DNA of 24,675 nucleotides. It comes from JBOGOC01 sp050747525 (GTDB lineage Bacteria > Acidobacteriota > Polarisedimenticolia > JACPZX01 > DASXTC01). Both the position numbers and the translations under genes were made by a program. Of this stretch, positions 13,982 to 21,924 are shown in pieces. The notes under the pieces were generated by a model. That model ran no database searches and was not told the DNA's origin. It was given only the letters and a program-made list of their open reading frames with translations. Position 1 is the first letter of the stretch, and each line of letters opens with the position of its first letter. Location of the stretch: assembly GCA_050747525.1 (NCBI GenBank), contig JBOGOC010000111.1, positions 1 to 24,675 of the forward strand, given 5' to 3'.

Positions 13982-14772
13982 TGAGCCTTCCCGAGGCCGC
14001 GTCCGCGCACGCGGGCGACATCGACAACGTCATCAACTACGTTCACTGGCTCATGGCCGCGCTGTTCGTGGGCTGGAGCGCCTTCTTCCTCTATGTGCTG
14101 GTGCGCTTCCGCCGGAGCCGCCACCCGAAGGCCGACTACACGGGGGTCACGAGCCACGCCAGCACGTGGCTCGAGGTGTCGGTCGCGGCCCTCGAGGGTG
14201 TCCTCCTGATCGGCTTCTCCATTCCCCTGTGGATGGATCGCGTGGACAGGATCCCGCCGGAGTCGGAGTCCACCGTGGTGCGCGTGCTGGCCCAGCAGTT
14301 CGCATGGAACGTGTGGTATCCGGGGGCTGACGGCAAGTTCGGGCGCACGGACATTTCGCTGATGGACGAGGCCACCAATCCCATCGGGCTGGACCGCGAC
14401 GACGCGGCCGGCAAGGACGACATCACCTCCCTCAACCAGATGCACCTGCCGGTGAACAAGCCGGCCATCATCCACCTCTCGAGCAAGGACGTCATCCACA
14501 GCTTCAACCTCCCCCACATGAGGATCAAGCAGGACGCCATCCCCGGGATGCGCATCCCGGTCTGGTTCCTGCCCACGACCACCACGGCCGAGATGCGCAG
14601 CAAGAAGGGGAACGACGCCTTCCAGTACGAGATCTCCTGCGCGCAGCTGTGCGGCAACAGCCACTACAGCATGCGCGGGTTCCTGACCGTGGAGACGCAG
14701 GAGGAGTACGACGCGTGGCTGGCCGACGAGGCTTCCCGACTGCAGCCCGCCGAAGACGAATGGGCCGAGTGA
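13978..14772 (+). CDS. ctaC: Cytochrome c oxidase subunit II (CuA, no fused cytochrome c domain)
   Basis: 264 residues, beginning at the ATG of the ATGA overlap at 13978 (a second ATG follows at 13981). Two N-terminal helices (about 22-44 and 66-86) are followed by the periplasmic CuA domain. Aromatic electron-entry residues are in QQFAWNVWYPG (107-115). CuA ligands are His174 (VIHSF), Cys221, Cys225, His229 and Met232 in CAQLCGNSHYSM. There is no CxxCH after the CuA domain, so this is aa3-type and not caa3-type, and it needs a soluble or separate donor. The upstream cupredoxin or the heme c proteins of the divergent operon are candidates. Subunit II standing near the end of the operon is less usual than the II-I-III order. 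Confidence 0.95.
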   Translation: MMSLPEAASAHAGDIDNVINYVHWLMAALFVGWSAFFLYVLVRFRRSRHPKADYTGVTSHASTWLEVSVAALEGVLLIGFSIPLWMDRVDRIPPESESTVVRVLAQQFAWNVWYPGADGKFGRTDISLMDEATNPIGLDRDDAAGKDDITSLNQMHLPVNKPAIIHLSSKDVIHSFNLPHMRIKQDAIPGMRIPVWFLPTTTTAEMRSKKGNDAFQYEISCAQLCGNSHYSMRGFLTVETQEEYDAWLADEASRLQPAEDEWAE

Positions 14773-14785
14773 GGACACCGCCAGC

Positions 14786-15256
14786 GTGACCGTCGCGTCC
14801 CGCGCTTTGCGAGGGGCGCTGGCCGGCCTGGCCGGCGGCATCACGTGGCTGATCGGGATCGCCCTGGTGTTCGGCCCGGCCCAGGCGGTTCTCACCAACC
14901 CCGACTACCAGAGCGCCAAGATGATCGCCGCGTTCGCCGAGGCCCCCTCGCCTCCGCGGGCGTTCGAGTCGCCGGGCCTCGTGGTGGCGGGGCTCCTGGG
15001 GATCGGCGTCCTGTGGGGATGCGTTTTCGCCTGGCTGGCGTCCTCGTGGCAGGGCTCGTGGACGGGGCGCGGCCTGCGGTTCGGCGCTGTGAGCTGGGCC
15101 CTGATGGTTCCCTGGTTCGAGTTCTACCTTCCCTGGAACGTGCTGCGCGAGCCGGCCGCGCTGGTGCTGCTCGAGATGGCCTGCTGGGCCCTGGTGCTGA
15201 TCCCGGTGGGCCTGGCCATCTCGGGAGTCGAGGCGCTGTTGCGGCCGCGGAGCTGA
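14786..15256 (+). CDS. Four-helix membrane protein of unknown function, end of cox operon
   Basis: 156 residues, GTG start, preceded by GAGTGAGGA around the coxII stop. Hydrophobic helices are predicted at about 8-31, 64-87, 100-118 and 127-149. No metal motif or catalytic signature is visible. The acidic/aromatic segment WFEFYLPWNVLREP (111-124) may be functionally important. I do not recognise the family. The 13-nt spacing from coxII makes it part of the cox operon, so an accessory or assembly role is possible. Its stop lies 1 nt from the stop of the converging Kelch gene. Confidence 0.72.
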   Translation: MTVASRALRGALAGLAGGITWLIGIALVFGPAQAVLTNPDYQSAKMIAAFAEAPSPPRAFESPGLVVAGLLGIGVLWGCVFAWLASSWQGSWTGRGLRFGAVSWALMVPWFEFYLPWNVLREPAALVLLEMACWALVLIPVGLAISGVEALLRPRS

Positions 15257-15257
15257 C

Positions 15258-16945
15258 TCAGTTTCCGCCCGGTTCCCGGACCTGCTCCTGAGGCTCCCTT
15301 TGCCGGTCTTTGACCTCGGTCTTCTGCTTGAGCCTCGATCGGGATGCCGAGATGGCCGCCATGCACTGATGCCGCGTGGCCAGGCCGCCGGCCACGAGGC
15401 GCGAGCATTCCCGCACCACGCAGGTGACGAACGCTCCGTGGCTCTTCCAGCTCGCAGCCGGGCTGCAGGCCGCCACGCCATCGCAGTTCTCGTCGAGGAG
15501 GTTCCCCGGAAGATCGGTAGCGCCGGGGCGCACGCGCGAGTCGGAGTCCAGACAGTCGCCCGCACACCCGCGGTATCCATCCCCATCGGCGTCCGCCTCC
15601 AGGAATGGGACGTCGCCGTCGCAGTCGTCGTCCAGGCCATTGCAGGCTTCGGCCCGCGGACCCACGTCGCCGACGCACGCGTAGACCCCGCCGTCACAAC
15701 GGGAGACGCCCTGGCTGCACGCTCCGATGTCGCTGCCGCAGGCAACGCCTCCGCCGGGGTTGCCGTCGTCCAGGACGCCGTCGCAGTCGTCATCCAGGCC
15801 GTTGCAGGCTTCGGGCTGGGCGCCGACTTCGCCCACGCACGCCAGCGCTCCGGCCGTGCACCTCGTGACCCCCAGACTGCACTCACCGACGTCGGTGGAG
15901 CCGCACGCCACGCCGCCCCCCGGATCTCCGTTGTCCTGCACCCCGTCGCAGTCATCGTCCAGGCCGTTGCAGGCTTCCGCAGCGCCGGGGTTGACCGCCG
16001 GATCGGCGTCGTCGCAGTCGCCCGTGCATTGGGTGAAACCGTCGGCATCGCCATCGGGACCCGTGAGCTGGTCGGGGAAATAGCGTCCGCCCGTACTGAA
16101 GGTGCTGCCTCCATGGACCAGCATCCCCTCGCCGTCCCAGGCGACCGCCGCATTGGGGCGCGGCGGGGGCGCGCCGATGGTGCTGATCGAGCTCCAGAGG
16201 CCGGTGGCGGGGTCGAAGCGGCCTCCGACCGGAGTCCCACCCCAGGTGAGAATCAGACGTCCCGTCCACAGGGCATGATCGCCCTGGAACGGCGGTATGC
16301 CGAGGTTCTCCCAGACCCGGGTCTCGGGATCGAACCGCGCCATCGAGGGACGGCCCTGGGACGTATTGATGATGTACCCGATGGACGGGTCGTACTTGTG
16401 CTTGGCGCTGCCGCCTCCCAGGATATACATGTGGTGACCATCCCAGACCGCCCGATGGCCGCTTCGATCCTGGACGGCGGCGTCGAACGGGATGGAGGTC
16501 CATAGATTGGAGGCGGGATCGTAGATGCTGCCGGCTCCGGAGGTGTCCCATCCGATGCCGTCGGGTCCGGGGCCGAGCCGGAACCTGAAAAAGCCGCCCC
16601 AGACGATCATGCGGCTCCCCGTCCAGACGGCGCTGGCTCCCGTCCCGATCGCTCCCGAGCCGCTGGCCCGCAGGGAAGCCCATGCGCCGGTGGCGGGGTC
16701 GTACGCCACGGTATCCCCGTAGTAGCGGGGAAAGCCCGTATAAGGGGGAATGCTCTCGCAGATGTAGTCGGTGTACACCACCGGGACACACATCCCGCCG
16801 AAGATGATCATGCGGGAGCCGGTCCAGACGGCCACATGCCCGCTGCGGACAAACCCCCCACCGTAGAGGAAGTGGAAGGAGGTCCACGTGTTGCTGATCG
16901 GATTGTACCGGCCGCCTATCGGAACACCGGGAGGAAAGGAGCGCT
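15258..16945 (-). pseudogene. 3' portion of frameshifted Kelch / MopE-repeat secreted protein
   Basis: This part has no credible start of its own. In-frame sequence that resembles a product begins at about GVPIGGRYNP, just where the upstream frame stops. It holds five Kelch-like blades, each with an AVWTGSRMIxxGG-type core (near 16810, 16610, 16430, 16265 and 16125). These are followed by MopE-type putative metal-binding repeats built on EACNGLDDDCDG (three copies, about 15960, 15798 and 15635) and GDCDDADPAVNPGA / GDCLDSDSRVRPGA calcium-loop-like motifs. Cys-rich spacers separate them (VGECSLGVTRC, IGACSQGVSRC). The tail has further cysteines and a basic Arg/Lys/Gln-rich end. Secreted or surface location is expected. 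Whether the break is real or a sequencing error cannot be told here. Confidence 0.75.
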
Positions 16946-17983
16946 TGCGTAGCCGACCGCGCCCCCGTAGAGGATCACCTCGGTGCCGCTCCAGACCGCC
17001 GTCGGCCGGGATCCTACGGGCGCCCCGGCGGTCGATACGGGCAGCCATGCGTCGAGCGCCGGATCGTAGCGGGCCATGGACGTCGCTCCGGCGATCACCA
17101 CGTAGACGCTTCCGGTCCATACGGCCTGGTACGCCCCGGTCACGGGTCCTGGCTGCGACAGGATGCTGTCGGCCCAGGTGTCGCCCGGCTGGCACGAGTC
17201 CAGGGAGGCGTTCCCCATGGCCGGCATCGCACTGGTCGAGCGGGCGACGACCTCGAGGCCGCGCGATGGATCGAACCGGCTCGCGTTGGCTTGCCACCAT
17301 TCCTCCCAGGTGACGCGAGGGAACGCATACTCGGCGATGAACGGCCGCCCGTCGTGCTCGAAGGCGGCCCTGACCACGAACGCCCCCGTCTCGCCCACGA
17401 CCTTTCCCAGAGCCCTCTCGCGGCGTGGCGCGGCCGCGACCCCGAGGTCATCCCGACCCAATACCCTCAGCCGCGGGTGATCGGTGCCGGGGCGCAGGGT
17501 GCCGCCGGCGAGCGCCGCCGCCAGCGCTTCCGCTTCCTGTCGCGGGCCGGCCTGGATGACCGGATCGTCATCGAACCGCTCATGAAAGAGCCGCGAGACG
17601 AGGGCCGGACGGACCAGGGTCTCCTGGATCATGACCTCGTCGCCCTGCAGAGCGGTGCGCAGCTCGGCCAGGCGCTCCGGAAGACGGGTGGCCCGGGCAA
17701 TCCTGTCGGACTCTGCCATCAGCATCTCGGGAGTGACGCGGACGCCCCAGAGGTCCTCCAGCACCGCCGACTGGGCCAGGAAGTCGTGCACGTCGCGTTC
17801 CAGCGCCTGGCGCGGGGCGGCCAGCTCGAAGGGCTGGGTGGCTTCGATCTGATGCTGGTACTGCACGCGCGCGATGGTCTCGCGAGCCAGAAGCCGCTGC
17901 TCGAAGGTCAAGGCGCCGTGTTGGATGCCTTCCGGGAAGAGCATTCCCAACGCGATGGATACGAGGACGAAAGTGGTGGGCAT
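16916..17983 (-). CDS. 5' portion of frameshifted Kelch / MopE-repeat secreted protein
   Basis: The frame runs 355 codons from the ATG at 17983 (GGAGGG about 8 nt upstream) to a TAG at 16916-16918. It starts with a signal-like hydrophobic segment (about 3-16). A helical region (about 25-180) follows that resembles the N-terminal domain of SurA-like peptidyl-prolyl isomerases or related substrate-binding helices, with repeated Arg/Glu/Ala-rich helices; this assignment is weak. Two Kelch-like blades follow at the end (AVWTGSVYVVIAG and AVWSGTEVILYGG). The reading then breaks in mid-blade, and the same repeat continues in the -1 frame, which gives a total of seven blades if joined. Function unknown; an exported surface protein seems likely. 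Confidence 0.75.
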   Translation of the reverse strand: MPTTFVLVSIALGMLFPEGIQHGALTFEQRLLARETIARVQYQHQIEATQPFELAAPRQALERDVHDFLAQSAVLEDLWGVRVTPEMLMAESDRIARATRLPERLAELRTALQGDEVMIQETLVRPALVSRLFHERFDDDPVIQAGPRQEAEALAAALAGGTLRPGTDHPRLRVLGRDDLGVAAAPRRERALGKVVGETGAFVVRAAFEHDGRPFIAEYAFPRVTWEEWWQANASRFDPSRGLEVVARSTSAMPAMGNASLDSCQPGDTWADSILSQPGPVTGAYQAVWTGSVYVVIAGATSMARYDPALDAWLPVSTAGAPVGSRPTAVWSGTEVILYGGAVGYASAPFLPVFR

Positions 17984-18013
17984 GGCGAGCCCTCCATGGG
18001 CAGGATTTGCCTG

Positions 18014-18043
18014 ATCCTACGGAAATTGCGGCAATCCCGTCAA
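18014..18043 (-). promoter_or_regulatory. Predicted promoter of the Kelch/MopE gene
   Basis: Minus-strand TTGACG (18038-18043) and TAGGAT (18014-18019) lie 18 bp apart, matching 5/6 and 4/6 of the sigma70 consensus. Transcription would begin near 18007, about 24 nt before the ATG at 17983. The same TTGAC-18 bp layout occurs upstream of the ActA-like gene. Confidence 0.45.
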
Positions 18044-18117
18044 TGAGAATGTGAGCAGCTGCGCTATCATCCACGGCACCGTGCCGGCCGGAGCGCCGGA
18101 TCCAATATGAGGTGACC

Positions 18118-18363
18118 ATGAGAGTATCCGCCTGCCCCGGTTGCGGGGGTGCCAATCTGTACCGCACCCTGAAGCCTGCCGGCTCCGGGGGAGGGCATGC
18201 CCCCAACTACCTGCCCGGACTGGGAAGATTCCTGCGCACCGCGACCTTCACCATCGTCGTCTGCAGCGACTGCGGCCTGACCCGGTTCTACGCCGAGCCC
18301 GGCGCCATCGAGAAGCTCCCCGGCTCGCCCAAGTGGGAGCGCGTGCCGGAGGTGCACCGATGA
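18118..18363 (+). CDS. Small zinc-ribbon protein
   Basis: 81 residues from the ATG at 18118, with GAGGTG just upstream; a GTG at 18112 is a less likely start. Cys6/Cys9 (CPGC) and Cys49/Cys52 (CSDC) form a zinc-ribbon-type site. The middle is Gly-rich, with a YLPGLGRFLR helix and a FTIVVCSDCGLTRFY beta strand after it. Many small uncharacterised bacterial proteins share this pattern of CPxCG, then VxCxxCGLT. It overlaps the next gene by 4 nt (ATGA), so the two are probably co-translated. Nucleic acid or protein binding is possible but nothing specific can be claimed. Confidence 0.78.
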   Translation: MRVSACPGCGGANLYRTLKPAGSGGGHAPNYLPGLGRFLRTATFTIVVCSDCGLTRFYAEPGAIEKLPGSPKWERVPEVHR

Positions 18364-18854
18364 CCACGCGCATCGTCAACCTGGCCGATCTTCCCGTCAC
18401 GCGGCGATCCCACGGCGAGCGCTTCGAGGCCGAGTTCCAGACGGCGGGGACCGCGCTGAGCTCCGTCAAGCTGGGGTTCAACGTCACCACGCTCCCGCCC
18501 GGCAAGCGGGCCTTCCCCTACCACGCCCACCGGGGCAACGAGGAGATGTTCTTTATCCTGGAAGGGGAGGGGTCGATCCGCATCGCGGAGGAGATCCACC
18601 GCATCAAGGCGGGCGACTTCATCTCGCTGCCCGCGGGGCGAGACTCGGCGCATCAGATCTTCAACGACTCGCCGGCGCCCCTGCGCTACCTCGCGGTGAG
18701 CACCATGGAGCTTCCCGAAGTGGTGGAGTATCCCGATTCGGGCAAGCTGGGCCTGACCGCCGGGACCTCCGGGGGCAGGGCGCCGGCCGCCGATTCGCTG
18801 CGGCACTTCTTCATCGTGGGTGACGCCGTGGACTACTACGAGGGCGAGAGCTGA
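18360..18854 (+). CDS. Cupin domain protein
   Basis: 164 residues. A single cupin barrel is visible: motif 1 is HAHRGNEEMFFILEGEG, with His55, His57 and Glu61/62 as likely metal ligands, and motif 2 is DFISLPAGRDSAHQIFND, with His98 as the last ligand. The full ligand set suggests a metal-binding, possibly enzymatic cupin (isomerase or dioxygenase like), but the substrate is unknown. A C-terminal extension (about 120-164) follows the barrel. The ATG overlaps the stop of the zinc-ribbon gene. The 3' end overlaps the converging tag gene by 44 bp. Confidence 0.85.
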   Translation: MTTRIVNLADLPVTRRSHGERFEAEFQTAGTALSSVKLGFNVTTLPPGKRAFPYHAHRGNEEMFFILEGEGSIRIAEEIHRIKAGDFISLPAGRDSAHQIFNDSPAPLRYLAVSTMELPEVVEYPDSGKLGLTAGTSGGRAPAADSLRHFFIVGDAVDYYEGES

Positions 18855-19488
18855 GGGATGCCGCCGGTCTGGGCGCAGCCTCCACGCGGGCCCGGACCAC
18901 GCAGCCGTCCATGTGATCGTTGACCAGCCCCATCGCCTGCATGAAGGCATAGGTCGTGGTGGGCCCAACGAACCGCCATCCACGACGCTTCAGGTCGGCC
19001 GACAGCCGCCGCGACTCCTCGGTGGTGGTCATGGCGCGCAGCACGGACATGGTCAGACGGCGGGGGCGTGACGCCGGGTCCGGCTCGAATCCCCAGACGT
19101 AGGACGACAGCGAGCCGAACTCCTCCGCCAGCTCGTCGACCAGCCGGGCGTTCCCGATGACCGCCTCGATCTTGCCCCGGTGCCGGACGATCCCCGCATC
19201 GGACAGCAGCCGGTTCACGTCGCGCGCCGTGAAGCGCGCGATCCTGCGCGCGTCGAACCCGGCGAAGGCGCGCCTGAACGCCTCCCGCTTGCGCAGGATG
19301 GTGAGCCAGCTCAGCCCGCACTGAAACCCTTCCAGGGACAGCTTCTCGAAGAGGCGGCGGTCGTCGGTGACCGGGAACCCCCACTCCAGGTCGTGATACG
19401 CGAGCAGCTCGGGGGAGCCCGTCGCCCAGACGCAGCGAGGCCCGCCGTCGGGGCCGGGGAGGCACGATCGATCGCGCGCGGAAGGCAT
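18811..19488 (-). CDS. tag: DNA-3-methyladenine glycosylase I
   Basis: 225 residues from the ATG at 19488 (MPSARDRSC). It removes 3-methyladenine from alkylated DNA. Family signatures: RCVWATGSPELLAYHDLEWG near the N-terminus (Cys and His zinc ligands), LEGFQCGLSWLTILRKRE (base-binding region with the conserved Glu), DAGIVRHRGKIEAVIGNA (helix-hairpin-helix region), and LVNDHMDGC (second zinc His and Cys). The C-terminal 20 or so residues are a basic Pro/Arg/Ser tail lying over the end of the cupin gene. The family usual length is about 187, so both ends are slightly extended. The frame also continues upstream to 20184, but that overlaps a convincing opposite-strand gene. Confidence 0.93.
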   Translation of the reverse strand: MPSARDRSCLPGPDGGPRCVWATGSPELLAYHDLEWGFPVTDDRRLFEKLSLEGFQCGLSWLTILRKREAFRRAFAGFDARRIARFTARDVNRLLSDAGIVRHRGKIEAVIGNARLVDELAEEFGSLSSYVWGFEPDPASRPRRLTMSVLRAMTTTEESRRLSADLKRRGWRFVGPTTTYAFMQAMGLVNDHMDGCVVRARVEAAPRPAASLSSRPRSSPRRHPR

Positions 19489-19566
19489 GATGTCGGGTAT
19501 CTTGACCGCATCCGGAGACGGCATCAAGGGGGTGGAGGCTCGGAGGCCTCGTTCAGGAGGTCCTGT

Positions 19567-20208
19567 ATGGCGCGTTACGGCGTTCTGGGTTCGGGGCAGG
19601 TGGCGCAGGTGATGGCGCGGGGGCTGGCCAAGCACGGCCATGAAGTGCGTATCGGCAGCCGCGAGCCGCTCAAGCTGGATCCGTTCTCGAGGGACTCCGG
19701 GATTCCGGCGGGCACGTTCGCCGATGTGGCCGCCTGGGGCGAGTCGCTGGTGCTGGCGGTGCTCGGGCAGGCGGCGTCGGAGGCGCTGCGCCTGGCCGGG
19801 GAGCCGAACCTGCGCGACAAGATGATCATCGACGTGACCAATCCGATCAGCGACGAGCCGCCGGGTGATGGCGTGCTGAGGTTCTTCACCGGGCCCAACG
19901 AGTCCCTGATGGAGCGGCTTCAGGAAGCCTACCCGCGCTCGCGCTTCGTGAAGGCCTTCAACAGCGTGGGGAGCGCGTTGATGGTGAACCCGGCGCTTCC
20001 GGGCGGCCCGCCGACCATGTTCTACTGCGGCAACGACGCCCGTGCCAAGAAGGAGGTCGCCCGGATCATCCAGCAGTTCGGCTGGGAGGGGGCGGACATG
20101 GGGACCGCGACGGCCGCGCGCGCGCTGGAGCCGCTCTGCCAGCTCTGGTGCATCCCGGGGTTCCGCGAGAACAGGTGGACGCATGCTTTCCGCCTGCTGA
20201 GAGGTTGA
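19567..20208 (+). CDS. NAD(P)-binding protein, F420-dependent NADP oxidoreductase-like
   Basis: 213 residues from the ATG at 19567, with a strong ribosome binding site (AGGAGGT, 19555-19561). The N-terminal Rossmann motif is GVLGSGQVAQVMARGLAKHG, with GSRE following beta-2, which favours NADP over NAD. Further elements (LVLAVLGQAA, DVTNPISDEPP, VKAFNSVGSALM) match the NADPH-dependent F420 reductase / coenzyme F420-dependent oxidoreductase-like family. No separate C-terminal catalytic domain is seen. Whether F420 is the real partner cannot be decided, since many members are uncharacterised. It heads a run of small plus-strand genes to 21823. Confidence 0.85.
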   Translation: MARYGVLGSGQVAQVMARGLAKHGHEVRIGSREPLKLDPFSRDSGIPAGTFADVAAWGESLVLAVLGQAASEALRLAGEPNLRDKMIIDVTNPISDEPPGDGVLRFFTGPNESLMERLQEAYPRSRFVKAFNSVGSALMVNPALPGGPPTMFYCGNDARAKKEVARIIQQFGWEGADMGTATAARALEPLCQLWCIPGFRENRWTHAFRLLRG

Positions 20209-20225
20209 CCGGAAAGGAGGATCCC

Positions 20226-20588
20226 GTGGTCGAGAAGGTGAACCTGGCCGACAAGCTCGCGCGGATCGACGAGCCCTGGAGCCCCCGCATCGTGGGCGAG
20301 CTGAACGGGCAGCACGTGAAGCTGGTCAGGCTGGACGGTGAGTTCATCTGGCACCATCACGAGCGGGAGGACGAGCTGTTCCTGGTGCTGCACGGCTCGC
20401 TTCGCATGGAGATGCGCGAGGGGAGCGTGACCCTGCGGCCGGGCGAGATGATCATCGTGCCGCGCGGCGTGGAGCACCGGCCGGTGGCCGAGCCGGGCAC
20501 GCAGGTGCTGCTATTCGAGCCGGCCGGCACGCTCAACACGGGCAACGTTCGCAACGAGCGCACGGTGAGTGATCCGCAACGGTTGTGA
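20226..20588 (+). CDS. Cupin domain protein
   Basis: 120 residues, GTG start at 20226 directly after GGAAAGGAGG, which is the best ribosome binding site in this stretch. Single small cupin: motif 1 is WHHHEREDELFLVLHGSLRM (His43-45, Glu50), motif 2 is PGEMIIVPRGVEHRPVAEPG (His84). The C-terminal NTGNVRNERT is typical of a common family of about 115-residue cupins of unknown substrate. It lies 17 nt after the NAD(P)-binding gene and 10 nt before the DUF1330 gene. Confidence 0.87.
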   Translation: MVEKVNLADKLARIDEPWSPRIVGELNGQHVKLVRLDGEFIWHHHEREDELFLVLHGSLRMEMREGSVTLRPGEMIIVPRGVEHRPVAEPGTQVLLFEPAGTLNTGNVRNERTVSDPQRL

Positions 20589-20598
20589 GGAGGAACGC

Positions 20599-20895
20599 AT
20601 GGCAGCCTACGTGATCGTCGACATCCACATCACCGATCCAAGCACCTACGAGACCTACAAGGGGAAGGCCGCCTCCACGGTGCAGGCGTTCGGCGGCCGC
20701 TACATCGTGCGCGGAGGCGAGGTGGAGACCCTAGAGGGGGACTGGACGCCGGGGCGCACCGTGGTGCTGGAGTTCCCCGACGCGCAGCGAGCCCGTGAAT
20801 GGTGGAGCTCGCAGCTCTACGCGCCCGTCAAGGCGATCCGCCACGCCTCCTCGCGCACCAGGATGATCCTGGTGGAAGGAGCCGAAGGATGCTGA
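20599..20895 (+). CDS. DUF1330 family protein
   Basis: 98 residues from the ATG at 20599 (GAGGAGGAACGC before it). It shows the dimeric alpha-beta barrel layout of DUF1330: AYVIVDIHITDPSTYETYKG, then FGGRYIVRGGEVETLEGDW, then TVVLEFPDAQRAREWWSS, and YAPVKAIRHASSRTRMILVEG. No reaction is established for the family. The last residues overlap the VOC gene by 7 nt. Cytosolic. Confidence 0.9.
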   Translation: MAAYVIVDIHITDPSTYETYKGKAASTVQAFGGRYIVRGGEVETLEGDWTPGRTVVLEFPDAQRAREWWSSQLYAPVKAIRHASSRTRMILVEGAEGC

Positions 20896-21254
20896 ACCGC
20901 ATCGGGCAGATCGCCGTGGTCGCGCGCGACGTGGGGCGAGCCACCACCTTCTACCGCGACGTCCTGGGGATGCGGCTCCTGTTCGAAGCGCCCCCGAAGA
21001 TGTCGTTCTTCGACTGCGGCGGCGTGCGGCTCATGATCTCGCTGCCCGAAGGAGAGGGGGTGGACCGCGCCTCATCGATCCTCTACTACAAAGTGGACGA
21101 CATCCAGGCGGTGCACCGCACACTCGCGGAGCGCGGCGTGACCTTCATGTCCCCGCCTCACATGGTAGCCAAGCTCCCCGATCACGAGCTGTGGCTCGCC
21201 GATTTCAAGGATTCGGAGGGGAACATCCTGGCCCTGATGAGCGAGGTGAGGTGA
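20889..21254 (+). CDS. VOC-superfamily (glyoxalase/dioxygenase fold) protein
   Basis: 121 residues from the ATG at 20889 (ribosome binding site GAAGGAG). Two beta-alpha-beta-beta-beta units: IGQIAVVARDVGRATTFYRDVLGMRLLF and YYKVDDIQAVHRTLAERGVTF, ending with LWLADFKDSEGNILALMSEV. The C-terminal Glu in SEGN is a usual metal ligand position, while the N-terminal His is replaced by Gln7 (GQIAV), so a full metal site is uncertain. Substrate unknown. The stop overlaps the start of the mug-like gene (GTGA). Confidence 0.88.
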   Translation: MLNRIGQIAVVARDVGRATTFYRDVLGMRLLFEAPPKMSFFDCGGVRLMISLPEGEGVDRASSILYYKVDDIQAVHRTLAERGVTFMSPPHMVAKLPDHELWLADFKDSEGNILALMSEVR

Positions 21255-21823
21255 GCGTCGTCTTCCGGCCGACCCCCGAGCAGATCCGGGCGGCGGCCGG
21301 CAAGACGCTGGGCGACGTGATCGCGCCGGCCTTGCGCGTCCTGTTCGTCGGGATCAACCCGGGCCTGTACACCGCCGCGGTGGGGCACCACTTCGCGAGG
21401 CCCGGCAACCGCTTCTGGCCGGCCCTGCATCTGTCGGGCTTCACGCCGCGCCTGCTCTCGCCCTTCGAGGAGGACGAGCTGCCGGCGCTCGGCTACGGCA
21501 TCACCAACATCGTGCGGCGGGCGACCGCCTCGGCGGCCGAGCTGAAGCGCGAGGAGCTGAAGGCGGGGGGGCGCCGGCTGGCCAGCAAGGTGCGGCGGTA
21601 CCGCCCCCGCCTCGTGGCGGTGCTGGGGATCGGCGCCTACCGCACGGCCTTCGATCGCCCCGAGGCAGCGCTGGGCCTCCAGACCGAAAAGCTGGAAGGG
21701 GCCCGCCTCTGGGTGCTCCCCAACCCCAGCGGCCTCAACGCGCATCATCAGATGGAGGATCTGGCCCGCCGCTTCCGTGAGCTGAAGCGCGCGGCCACGT
21801 CCCATGTCCTTGCCCGACAGTGA
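21251..21823 (+). CDS. mug: Mismatch-specific G:T/U DNA glycosylase
   Basis: 190 residues from the GTG at 21251, which overlaps the VOC stop. It is a uracil-DNA glycosylase superfamily member of the Mug/TDG group. Motif 1 is LFVGINPGLY (31-40), with Asn36 the usual catalytic Asn. HHFARPGNRFWPALH follows (46-60), and motif 2 is LPNPSGLNAHH (156-166). It removes uracil or thymine opposite guanine, and ethenocytosine, in base excision repair. It is slightly longer than E. coli Mug (168). The tag gene about 1.8 kb away on the other strand is another base excision enzyme; no direct operon link. Confidence 0.93.
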   Translation: MSVVFRPTPEQIRAAAGKTLGDVIAPALRVLFVGINPGLYTAAVGHHFARPGNRFWPALHLSGFTPRLLSPFEEDELPALGYGITNIVRRATASAAELKREELKAGGRRLASKVRRYRPRLVAVLGIGAYRTAFDRPEAALGLQTEKLEGARLWVLPNPSGLNAHHQMEDLARRFRELKRAATSHVLARQ

Positions 21824-21838
21824 GATAGACTTCCGGGA

Positions 21839-21867
21839 TTGTGACGAGGCGGCGCAGCGTCTAGGAT
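21839..21867 (+). promoter_or_regulatory. Predicted promoter of the His/Cys-rich protein gene
   Basis: TTGTGA (21839-21844) and TAGGAT (21862-21867) are spaced 17 bp apart, 4/6 matches each. Transcription would begin near 21874, giving a leader of about 50 nt with GGAGAG before the ATG at 21925. The -10 hexamer TAGGAT is the same as that proposed for the Kelch gene. Confidence 0.4.
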
Positions 21868-21924
21868 CGCCGCATTCCGGTCCATGGGCAACTCGAGGCA
21901 CCTCAAGACAGGAGAGATGACACG

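Noticed and set aside
9246..15256. caa3-type oxidase with fused cytochrome c
   Set aside because: Subunit II ends shortly after the CuA domain and has no CxxCH.
15635..15990. CRISPR-like or tandem repeat array
   Set aside because: The recurring GTTGCAGGCTTC-type units encode the MopE EACNGLDDDCDG motif with unequal, coding spacers.
14525..16240. 571-codon minus-strand frame across coxII, the four-helix gene and the MopE repeats
   Set aside because: Antisense or shifted reading of three convincing genes; Arg/Ala/Pro/Thr-rich composition only.
16916..16945. Programmed -1 ribosomal frameshift in the Kelch gene
   Set aside because: No canonical X XXY YYZ slippery heptamer in the right frame and no obvious downstream pseudoknot; a missing base is simpler.
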